DNA of 10,220 bases from Bacteroidota bacterium (lineage in GTDB: Bacteria; Bacteroidota; Bacteroidia; Chitinophagales; LD1): contig JAFDYM010000545.1 in assembly GCA_018267435.1 (NCBI GenBank), positions 1-10,220 on the forward strand, in the 5' to 3' direction. Made by a program: the position numbers and the translations under genes. Positions 1 to 5,191 of the stretch are shown piece by piece. The first letter of the stretch is position 1. Each line of letters starts with the position of its first letter. A model generated the notes under the pieces. That model ran no database searches and was not told the origin of the DNA. It was given only the letters and a program-made list of their open reading frames with translations.

Positions 1-40
1 CTGTCGGGTACTGGCTTCGGTTTATAATAAGGGTTAAGGC

Positions 41-1327
41 TTATTTCCTGCTTTTTATATCTGGGAACGAACGCAAAGTAGCGCCGTTGTATATCTGGCG
101 CGGGCGGCCGATATCTTCGTTCTTTTCGCGTAGTTCTTTCCATTGAGATATCCAACCCGGCATACGGCCTAGGGCGAACAACACGGTGAACATAGGCGTA
201 GGGAAGCCCAATGCTTTGTATATGATACCTGAGTAGAAATCTACGTTCGGGTATAGCTTGCGCTCTACAAAGTATGGATCGGTCAATGCCGCTTCTTCTA
301 GTTCCTTAGCTACTTGTAGCAATGGGTCGTTTACACCTAACTTTGCTAGTACCTTGTCGCAAGCATCTTTCAATATCTTGGCGCGAGGGTCGAAGTTTTT
401 GTACACGCGGTGGCCGAAACCGAATAGCAGGCGCTTCTTGTCTTTAGCTTCAGCTACTACTTTCTTCACGTCGCCTTTGTCTATATCGCGTATGTGCTCA
501 AGCATTTCAAGTACCTCTTGGTTAGCACCGCCGTGGCGTGGGCCCCAAAGTGCAGCTACACCTGCACCAACCGATGCATATAGGTTAGCGTGACTTGAAC
601 CTACTATACGTACCGTACTAGTTGAACAGTTCTGCTCGTGGTCGGCATGTAGTATCAATAGCTTGTTCATAGCATCTACTATCACTGGGTCTGGTGTGTA
701 GTCTTCGGTTACATTACCAAAGGTCATGTATAGGAAGTTGCTTACATAGTCGAACTTGTTTTGCGGGTACAATACAGGGTGGCCTTTGCCTTTCTTCTGT
801 ATCATAGCGCATATAGTAGGCATTTTAGCCAACAGGCGGATAACTGTAAGGTTGGTAGCCTCTGGGCTCTTGTTCGGGTTCAATGAATCTGGGTAGAAAG
901 ATGACAATGCAGACATCATGGTCATTAACTGGCCCATAGGGTGCGATCCTGTAGGGAACACTTCGAATACCTTTACTAGGTTTTCGTGTACTAATGTATG
1001 CTGTGTAAGGCTATGCTCAAAATCGCGCAACTGGTCTGCAGTAGGTAGTTCACCATATAGTAATAGGTATGATACTTCAGTAAAGCTTGCTTTTTCCGCC
1101 AACTCCTCTATGCTGTAGCCACGGTAGCGAAGTATACCTTGTTCGCCATCTAAATAAGTAATGTTGCTTACGGTGCTGCCGGTGTTCTTGTAGCCTTCAT
1201 CGAAGGTAACATAGCCCGATTGACCCCTTAGCTTAGAAATATCGATGGCCTTTTCGTTCTCGGTTCCTGTTATTACCGGGAACTCGTAGCTTTTGCCTTC
1301 GAGTGTGATGGTTGCTTTTTCTGACAT
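41..1327 (-). CDS. gltA: Citrate synthase (type II, hexameric-type)
   Basis: The product condenses acetyl-CoA and oxaloacetate to citrate in the cytoplasm, the entry step of the TCA cycle. The 428 residues match the length of the E. coli-type enzyme and include its N-terminal beta-rich extension. Visible motifs are HADHEQNCSTS (residues 227-237), WGPRHGG with the catalytic-type H265, GFGHRVYKNFDPRA with H306, and YPNVDFYSG with D363. These are the three catalytic residues at essentially the E. coli numbering. The region that carries the NADH-sensing Cys206 in E. coli (from memory) reads FGNVTEDY here and has no cysteine, so that form of allosteric control may be absent. The ATG at 1325-1327 gives the full conserved N terminus. 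The gene appears monocistronic, with its own promoter upstream. Identity is very secure; the regulatory remarks are inference. Confidence 0.97.
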   Translation of the reverse strand: MSEKATITLEGKSYEFPVITGTENEKAIDISKLRGQSGYVTFDEGYKNTGSTVSNITYLDGEQGILRYRGYSIEELAEKASFTEVSYLLLYGELPTADQLRDFEHSLTQHTLVHENLVKVFEVFPTGSHPMGQLMTMMSALSSFYPDSLNPNKSPEATNLTVIRLLAKMPTICAMIQKKGKGHPVLYPQNKFDYVSNFLYMTFGNVTEDYTPDPVIVDAMNKLLILHADHEQNCSTSTVRIVGSSHANLYASVGAGVAALWGPRHGGANQEVLEMLEHIRDIDKGDVKKVVAEAKDKKRLLFGFGHRVYKNFDPRAKILKDACDKVLAKLGVNDPLLQVAKELEEAALTDPYFVERKLYPNVDFYSGIIYKALGFPTPMFTVLFALGRMPGWISQWKELREKNEDIGRPRQIYNGATLRSFPDIKSRK

Positions 1328-1356
1328 GATGTTGAAATTAAAAAAGTCAAATAATG

Positions 1357-1376
1357 CGCCCGTTACGCTGCGGGCG
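1357..1376 (-). promoter_or_regulatory. GC-rich inverted repeat in the citrate synthase leader
   Basis: CGCCCG and CGGGCG form a perfect 6-base stem around an 8-base loop. It lies 30 to 49 bases upstream of the start codon, immediately downstream of the predicted -7 element. The predicted transcription start falls at or inside it, so it could be an operator or a 5'-end RNA hairpin. It has no adjacent T-run on the minus strand, which argues against a simple terminator. The function is not known. Confidence 0.45.
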
Positions 1377-1379
1377 TGC

Positions 1380-1410
1380 CAAAAGTAATAAAAGCCTTAA
1401 AACACAAAAA
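1380..1410 (-). promoter_or_regulatory. Predicted promoter of citrate synthase
   Basis: On the minus strand TACTTTTG (1380-1387) matches the Bacteroidota -7 consensus TAnnTTTG perfectly. TTTTTG (1405-1410) lies 17 bases upstream as a plausible -33 element. This predicts a leader of roughly 45-50 bases, which contains the GC-rich inverted repeat. Element identity is by consensus only. Confidence 0.6.
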
Positions 1411-1436
1411 TGTTTGTACGGCTAATTAAGCATAAA

Positions 1437-1462
1437 AGAAGGTGAATTATTGGATACCTTCT
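1437..1462 (-). terminator. Possible intrinsic terminator after the thioredoxin/small protein pair
   Basis: On the minus strand AGAAGGT and ACCTTCT form a perfect 7-base stem around a 12-base loop, followed directly by TTTATG. It lies about 45 bases past the stop of the small exported protein and before the citrate synthase promoter, where a terminator would be expected. The stem is modest in GC and the T-tract is short, so it may be weak. Confidence 0.4.
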
Positions 1463-1507
1463 GCCTAGGCAATATTTATCTGGGCTAATCGTCTAGCTAA
1501 AATGGCA

Positions 1508-1990
1508 TTAAAAGGTAAGCGCAAGCCCCAGGTTGCCGCTATCAAGCCAGCCACCTTGCAATATGGCTTTAGTGGTGGGTTGTTGATGCATGTACTTTTT
1601 CATGCGCTTAAACTCTACCTTGTTTTTGGCGCCTAAAGCTGTACATATTATACCGCCTGCTATACATACACCACCTACGGCCATGTATATAGTACCTTGT
1701 TTGTGGTTTTGGCGCTCGGCCTCTTGTTGTTGGCTAGCGCCTAGCTTAGGGTCGATAGAGGTAGTGTAAACTTTGTAGCCGTTGTAAACCAAATAACCGC
1801 CTGCACCGCATAGGCCCACACCTGCAGCTATTAATATATTGCCAGTGCTATTGGTACGTGCAAGCATCAGCGAGTCGGCGCGCGTAAGTGTACGTGGTGC
1901 TGTTTGTGCTTTTGTAGCAGAAGTATCGGTTTGTGCATGTGCAGCAATGCTGGCTATGCATAGAAATAGGATTAGGAATAAATGCTTCAT
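1508..1990 (-). CDS. Small exported hypothetical protein with two glycine-rich hydrophobic segments
   Basis: I do not recognise a named family. The 160 residues begin with a clear signal peptide (hydrophobic core 4-17, likely cleavage AHA|Q near residue 19). A Thr/Ala/Gln-rich stretch follows to about residue 45. Two hydrophobic, small-residue-rich segments come next (about 51-71 and 99-121, the latter with AVGGVCIAGG). They are separated by a polar linker with QQQEAERQNHKQ. The glycine spacing suggests helix packing in a membrane. The C terminus GNLGLALTF ends in Phe with alternating hydrophobics, reminiscent of an outer-membrane-type C-terminal strand, but one strand alone cannot form a barrel. 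It starts 15 bases after the thioredoxin gene, so the two are probably cotranscribed and may act together in the envelope. The coding call is good; the function is unknown. Confidence 0.75.
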   Translation of the reverse strand: MKHLFLILFLCIASIAAHAQTDTSATKAQTAPRTLTRADSLMLARTNSTGNILIAAGVGLCGAGGYLVYNGYKVYTTSIDPKLGASQQQEAERQNHKQGTIYMAVGGVCIAGGIICTALGAKNKVEFKRMKKYMHQQPTTKAILQGGWLDSGNLGLALTF

Positions 1991-2005
1991 AGGTTTCGTT
2001 CGGTG

Positions 2006-3055
2006 CTACTTTGTAGCAGGTTTATTTTTAGCTGCAATATACTCGGCCCACTTTTTGGTTTTGTGTACATCCTCGCCATAATAATGCGCAATGTCGTTCA
2101 AAAAGTTGGGATGTACATAAAACGGAACTGCGTCCAATAATTGTCCATTTTCATCAAGTATAGCTAGGGTAGGTAGTACAAAGTTGTTGCGCGTAAAGGC
2201 CATGGCCAATTGGTGGAATGGCATTTGTGGGCTGCGTGGATTTATAAAGGTCTGCCCTTTATAAAGTATCGAGTCGGTAAGTTCAGGGTTGAAGTCAACC
2301 AGTTCAAACTTGCTATTTACATAAGGTGCAATAGTGCTATCAACAAAGGTAGAACGCTGCATTACACGGCAGGCATTGCACCACTCGGTATGTATAAACA
2401 CCAGCGTTTTTTTCTTACTGTTCGTCTCACCGTTTTTGAAAGCCTCTTTAGGTGTTTTCCACTTTACCTCTTTCAGTTTTGCCTCTGTATTTGGATCGTT
2501 GAAAGCCACATCAAATTGCGCTTTGAAATCTTCATAGGCACAATTGCGGAACACATTCTCCAAAGTAAAAATCAGTATGGGTTCTATCTTCTTATCATCT
2601 AAATAACCCGATGCCAACATGCTGAACTGAAACTCATTCTTTGTTCTATCGAAGCCATTCAAGAACAAGGTAGTTGGGTACATCATTTTGCCTTGTAGCA
2701 ACTTGGCCGCCAGCGGGTGCGTAGTACGTGGGGCTGTAGAAGTAGGTGCATATACAGTGCCCAAATAATTGATAGTGTCTTTACCCTCCGCATTAAACTT
2801 TACAGGATAGAAATTGGTATTGATATACTGCGCCAAACCTGGATTGGCGTATGTAGTAGCCATCATACGCTTGCACCAGCCACACCAATCGGTGTAGAAA
2901 TCGAGGATGATAGGCTTGGGCTGTGTCTTTACTTTCTCCAAGGCTTCGGGCAGGGTCATCCACTTTACCAGACTGCCTTCGGCATCGGGCTGCTGGGCAT
3001 GCGCACTAGCCACAGCGAAACACAACATAATGTATGCAAGGTACTTTTTAAGCAT
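2006..3055 (-). CDS. Exported protein with two tandem thioredoxin-fold domains
   Basis: The product is probably a periplasmic thiol-disulfide protein. A signal peptide occupies residues 1-20 (cleavage near SAHA|QQ). The first thioredoxin-like domain (about 30-170) has TDWCGWCKRM with CxxC at C58/C61 and a candidate cis-proline in YPTTLFLNG (P127). The second (about 197-330) has TEWCNACRVM with CxxC at C226/C229 and LPTLAILDENG with P295. Both motifs keep a Trp before the first Cys, as in thioredoxins of the thioredoxin_7/DsbD-gamma type. Both active sites look intact, so the protein could relay electrons between two dithiols or act on two partners; this is inference. The small glycine-rich protein follows after 15 bases. 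A TATTTTTG element 4 bases before the ATG suggests its own, leaderless promoter. The fold call is secure; the substrate is unknown. Confidence 0.9.
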   Translation of the reverse strand: MLKKYLAYIMLCFAVASAHAQQPDAEGSLVKWMTLPEALEKVKTQPKPIILDFYTDWCGWCKRMMATTYANPGLAQYINTNFYPVKFNAEGKDTINYLGTVYAPTSTAPRTTHPLAAKLLQGKMMYPTTLFLNGFDRTKNEFQFSMLASGYLDDKKIEPILIFTLENVFRNCAYEDFKAQFDVAFNDPNTEAKLKEVKWKTPKEAFKNGETNSKKKTLVFIHTEWCNACRVMQRSTFVDSTIAPYVNSKFELVDFNPELTDSILYKGQTFINPRSPQMPFHQLAMAFTRNNFVLPTLAILDENGQLLDAVPFYVHPNFLNDIAHYYGEDVHKTKKWAEYIAAKNKPATK

Positions 3056-3059
3056 ACTT

Positions 3060-3067
3060 CAAAAATA
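3060..3067 (-). promoter_or_regulatory. TAnnTTTG -7 element of the tandem-thioredoxin gene
   Basis: On the minus strand TATTTTTG is followed by AAGT and then the ATG. The 4-base spacing puts the expected transcription start at or next to the start codon, predicting a leaderless mRNA. No convincing -33 TTG is seen upstream. Confidence 0.5.
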
Positions 3068-3109
3068 GCAGAATGTGGGGTAAGGAAAGTAAAAATGTGT
3101 GAAGGGGGA

Positions 3110-3814
3110 TTACAACCCCTCCATACCATCGGCCCAATAGCGGCGCATGGCTATGCGGCTGTTGGGTACGCCTTTGTCTTTTAGCCAGTCGCGCAGCTGT
3201 AGGTTGCTGGCGTTGTGGCCTAGTAGGTAGAAGAGCGCATCTTGGTTGGCTTCATAGTTTTCAATCAACCAGTTCATAAGTGCGCGTCCGCGTTGCGATG
3301 TACGTGCCACGTTGGGCAATTTTAGGTTTACAGTTTGGTTAAGGTGCAGCAGGTCTGGCTCAGCTTCTATAACACCCGTAAAGGTTTGCCCTTTAGCTAA
3401 ACTGTTCTGCAAAAACAAGAAGGTACCTATAGTCGTTTCATCGCCCAAAAACACCTGCTTGGTGTGCGATTCATCGGCGTGTATTTTCATGGCTGGGCCC
3501 ATTATGTTCAGCTTATCGCCTGCCTGTATTTTTTCTGCCCACGCACTGCCTGGGCCCATACCATGTAAGTATATCAGCATCTCCATGGTGCCGGTTGCGC
3601 TATCATAAGCGCTAGGGTTGTAGTGGCGCATATGTCTATCGCTTACACGCGGCTCTATCTGCGCACCGGGTGGGCACTTCAAGCCTTTCAAAGCATCGCC
3701 GGTAAACACTATTTTCTTCAAATATTTATCAGGATAGCTTACCGCAGTTACGGTAGCTGGTTTGGTAAAAAGCGCAGTGGCTATATCGGTTAATACTTTA
3801 GGTAGCTCGGGCAT
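3110..3814 (-). CDS. Siderophore-interacting protein (ViuB/SIP-type flavin reductase)
   Basis: The 234 residues match the SIP family of FAD- and NAD(P)H-dependent ferric-siderophore reductases, which act in the cytoplasm to release iron. The N-terminal FAD-binding barrel (about 15-112) has MRHYNP (62-67, in place of the usual RxYTP) and HGMGPGSAWA (84-93). The C-terminal NAD(P)H domain (about 118-234) has GDETTIG (124-130), LLGHNASNLQLRDWL (197-211) and the signature tail RRYWADGMEGL (224-234), close to the family's YWxxGKxGL. Asn66 for Thr in the flavin motif is a small deviation. No siderophore synthesis or transport gene is in view. It is transcribed divergently from a Crp/Fnr-type regulator, which is its likely controller by context. 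It might instead be a general flavin reductase. Confidence 0.92.
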   Translation of the reverse strand: MPELPKVLTDIATALFTKPATVTAVSYPDKYLKKIVFTGDALKGLKCPPGAQIEPRVSDRHMRHYNPSAYDSATGTMEMLIYLHGMGPGSAWAEKIQAGDKLNIMGPAMKIHADESHTKQVFLGDETTIGTFLFLQNSLAKGQTFTGVIEAEPDLLHLNQTVNLKLPNVARTSQRGRALMNWLIENYEANQDALFYLLGHNASNLQLRDWLKDKGVPNSRIAMRRYWADGMEGL

Positions 3815-3818
3815 AGTG

Positions 3819-3850
3819 CAAAAGTAGGCTTATGTTCCAACCATACACAA
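3819..3850 (-). promoter_or_regulatory. Predicted leaderless promoter of the siderophore-interacting protein gene
   Basis: On the minus strand TACTTTTG (3819-3826) matches TAnnTTTG perfectly and is followed by CACT and then ATG. A TTG (3848-3850) lies 21 bases upstream as a possible -33 element. The start codon would coincide with the transcript's 5' end. Confidence 0.55.
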
Positions 3851-3866
3851 TACCACGATTATGGTA
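3851..3866. promoter_or_regulatory. Candidate operator: TACCA-N6-TGGTA inverted repeat
   Basis: A perfect 5-6-5 inverted repeat sits at the exact middle of the 89-base divergent region. Its centre is about 44.5 bases from the predicted start of the minus-strand gene and 45.5 from that of the plus-strand gene. The 5-6-5 layout is that of Crp-family sites, but the half-site is not the classical TGTGA. The neighbouring Crp/Fnr-type regulator is the obvious candidate ligand. This is inferred from position and symmetry only. Confidence 0.35.
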
Positions 3867-3891
3867 AATGGATATTGTAAACGATTAACAC

Positions 3892-3899
3892 TAGCTTTG
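3892..3899 (+). promoter_or_regulatory. TAnnTTTG -7 element of the Crp/Fnr-type regulator gene
   Basis: TAGCTTTG is followed by ACTT and then ATG at 3904, the same 4-base spacing as in the two genes on the opposite strand. A TTG at 3875-3877 is only 14 bases upstream, short for a -33 element, so the promoter may need an activator. A leaderless mRNA is predicted. Confidence 0.55.
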
Positions 3900-3903
3900 A
3901 CTT

Positions 3904-4482
3904 ATGCCTTATCAAAAGTTTAAAGACTATCTAAGTTCTACGCAACTTGTTACCGAGGAGGACTGCGCCTTCTTCGAGCCATACTTGAAGCCTAAAAGCT
4001 ATAAGGCGAAAGGCATTTTTGTGAAAGAGGGTAGCATAAGCCGCGAGATAGGTTTTATAACCCAAGGAGCATTTCGTACCTACTACATATTGAATGGCAA
4101 AGAAGTGAATACCTGCTTCTTTTTCGAGAACGACTTTGTGGTAGACTATGATAGTATGCTGGCTGATACGCCCAGCAAGTATTATATAGAAGCCATAGAA
4201 GATAGCGAGGTGCTGCTGTTTGGTGCCGATGTACTACGCGATGCTTACAACAAGTCGCACAACTGGGAGCGCTTCGGGAGACTGATGGCAGAACAAACCT
4301 ACCGTATGAGCACCGAGCGCGTAGAAAGTTTTCTGTTTATGAACGGTGAAGAACGATACTTAAAACTGCAAGAAACATACCCTACTTTATTCGAGCGCGT
4401 ACCGCTGTATCACATAGCATCTTACCTAGGTATAGAAAGGGAAACGCTGAGCCGCCTACGCCGAAAAATTGCGCAAGGTTAA
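3904..4482 (+). CDS. Crp/Fnr-family transcriptional regulator
   Basis: The product is a 192-residue DNA-binding regulator with an N-terminal cyclic-nucleotide-binding-like beta-roll (about 5-110, with FVKEGSISREIGFITQGAFRTYY at about 39-61), a dimerisation helix (about 118-148) and a C-terminal winged helix-turn-helix (about 164-190). The recognition helix GIERETLSRLRR carries E180-x-x-S183-R184, the ExxSR pattern FNR uses to read TTGAT half-sites. The phosphate-binding cassette of cAMP-responsive members (GExxxR-type) is not recognisable. Only two cysteines are present (C21, C71), so an FNR-type iron-sulfur cluster is unlikely. The effector is therefore unknown. It is divergent from the siderophore-interacting protein gene and 69 bases before a flavodoxin-fold oxidoreductase gene; an FNR-like box lies in that gap. 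Control of both neighbours is a reasonable inference. The ATG fits the promoter spacing. Confidence 0.92.
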   Translation: MPYQKFKDYLSSTQLVTEEDCAFFEPYLKPKSYKAKGIFVKEGSISREIGFITQGAFRTYYILNGKEVNTCFFFENDFVVDYDSMLADTPSKYYIEAIEDSEVLLFGADVLRDAYNKSHNWERFGRLMAEQTYRMSTERVESFLFMNGEERYLKLQETYPTLFERVPLYHIASYLGIERETLSRLRRKIAQG

Positions 4483-4490
4483 CTACGATT

Positions 4491-4504
4491 GTGATGTTTA
4501 TCAA
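4491..4504. promoter_or_regulatory. FNR-like operator GTGAT-N4-ATCAA
   Basis: The sequence matches the FNR consensus TTGAT-N4-ATCAA at 9 of 10 positions. It lies between the regulator's stop codon and the oxidoreductase gene. Its centre (between 4497 and 4498) is 41.5 bases upstream of the start site predicted from the downstream -7-like element, the classic class II activator position. The regulator next door has the FNR-type ExxSR recognition motif. Confidence 0.5.
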
Positions 4505-4526
4505 TTTTATTGCCATGTGGCTGTTG

Positions 4527-4534
4527 CAGTTTTG
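4527..4534 (+). promoter_or_regulatory. Near-consensus -7 element of the oxidoreductase gene
   Basis: CAGTTTTG differs from TAnnTTTG only in its first base. Using the spacing seen elsewhere in this window, transcription would start near 4539, giving a leader of about 13 bases. A TTG at 4510-4512 is 14 bases upstream, the same short spacing as in the regulator's promoter. A weak promoter helped by an activator is plausible. Confidence 0.35.
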
Positions 4535-4551
4535 CAGCATAAACACGCCGC

Positions 4552-5130
4552 ATGAAAAAGATACTTATAGTTAACTGCCACCCCAATAAAGAAAGCTACA
4601 ACTTCGGCCTTGCCGATGCATATAAACAAGGTGCCCTTGCCGCAGGTGCCGAGGTAAAAGAAATAGTAATAGCCGAGCTGAACTTCAACCCCAACTTGCA
4701 ATATGGCTTTCAAAAGCGTACGGAGCTGGAACCCGACCTACTAGCTGCTTGGGAAAAGATACAATGGTGCGAGCACATGGTGTGGGTGCACCCCGTATGG
4801 TGGGGCGGCCTGCCTGCTATAGCCAAGGGTTTTATCGATAGATTGTTTTTGCCTGGCATGGCCTTTAAGTACCGCGAAAACTCGGTGTGGTGGGATAAGC
4901 TATTGGCGGGCAGAACGGCGCACATCATTACCACACTCGACCAACCAAGTATTTACTATTGGCTAGCATTTGGCAGGCCAAGTGTAAATATGCTGAAGAA
5001 GTCGGTGCTTGAGTTTTGCGGCGTATCGCCTGTTAAAGTTACTTACATAGGCCCTATCCGCAAATCTACAGATGAGTACAGGGCGAAGGGCATAAAACAA
5101 GTGCAGGAATTGGGCAGAAAAATGCTTTAA
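4552..5130 (+). CDS. Flavodoxin-fold NAD(P)H dehydrogenase (quinone)-type oxidoreductase
   Basis: The 192 residues match the Flavodoxin_2 family of two-electron quinone/azo-type reductases (relatives include MdaB, YwrO and KefF), cytoplasmic FMN or FAD enzymes. The N terminus KKILIVNCHPNKESYN (2-17) is beta-strand 1 with the flavin phosphate loop. MVWVHPVWWGGLPAIAKGFI (76-95) followed by DRLFLPGMAFKY (96-107) is the second flavin-binding segment with its typical WWG-P-KG-DR-PG-F pattern. No signal peptide is seen. The gene is 69 bases downstream of the Crp/Fnr-type regulator and may be its target. Together with the siderophore-interacting protein it makes a pair of flavin reductases around one regulator. 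The fold is secure; the electron acceptor is unknown. Confidence 0.9.
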   Translation: MKKILIVNCHPNKESYNFGLADAYKQGALAAGAEVKEIVIAELNFNPNLQYGFQKRTELEPDLLAAWEKIQWCEHMVWVHPVWWGGLPAIAKGFIDRLFLPGMAFKYRENSVWWDKLLAGRTAHIITTLDQPSIYYWLAFGRPSVNMLKKSVLEFCGVSPVKVTYIGPIRKSTDEYRAKGIKQVQELGRKML

Positions 5131-5191
5131 CAAAGCCTACATATATTGCTACATGGCCAAATAATTTACCTTCACGGCATAATTGTTTTCC

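Noticed and set aside
258..593. Open reading frame on the plus strand inside the citrate synthase gene
   Set aside because: It lies wholly opposite a strongly conserved coding sequence, and its translation shows no domain or motif; the same applies to the other long antisense frames, such as 2210-2602, 2717-3184 and 7839-8183.
1462..1471. Ten-base palindrome TGCCTAGGCA upstream of citrate synthase
   Set aside because: It lies about 50 bases upstream of the predicted -33 element and between a stop codon and a likely terminator; short perfect palindromes of this size occur by chance and nothing ties it to a function.
3876..3890. TGTAAACGATTAACA as a second regulator site next to the regulator's -7 element
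   Set aside because: Only five of seven base pairs are symmetric and it does not clearly match the FNR-like box further on; possible, but too weak to list.
3904..4482. Regulator as an oxygen-sensing FNR orthologue
   Set aside because: It lacks the N-terminal cysteine cluster; only the DNA-reading motif is FNR-like.
5183..5191. TTG start three codons before the ATG of the large amidohydrolase
   Set aside because: The ATG at 5192 gives a normal signal peptide directly; no promoter or ribosome site supports the TTG.
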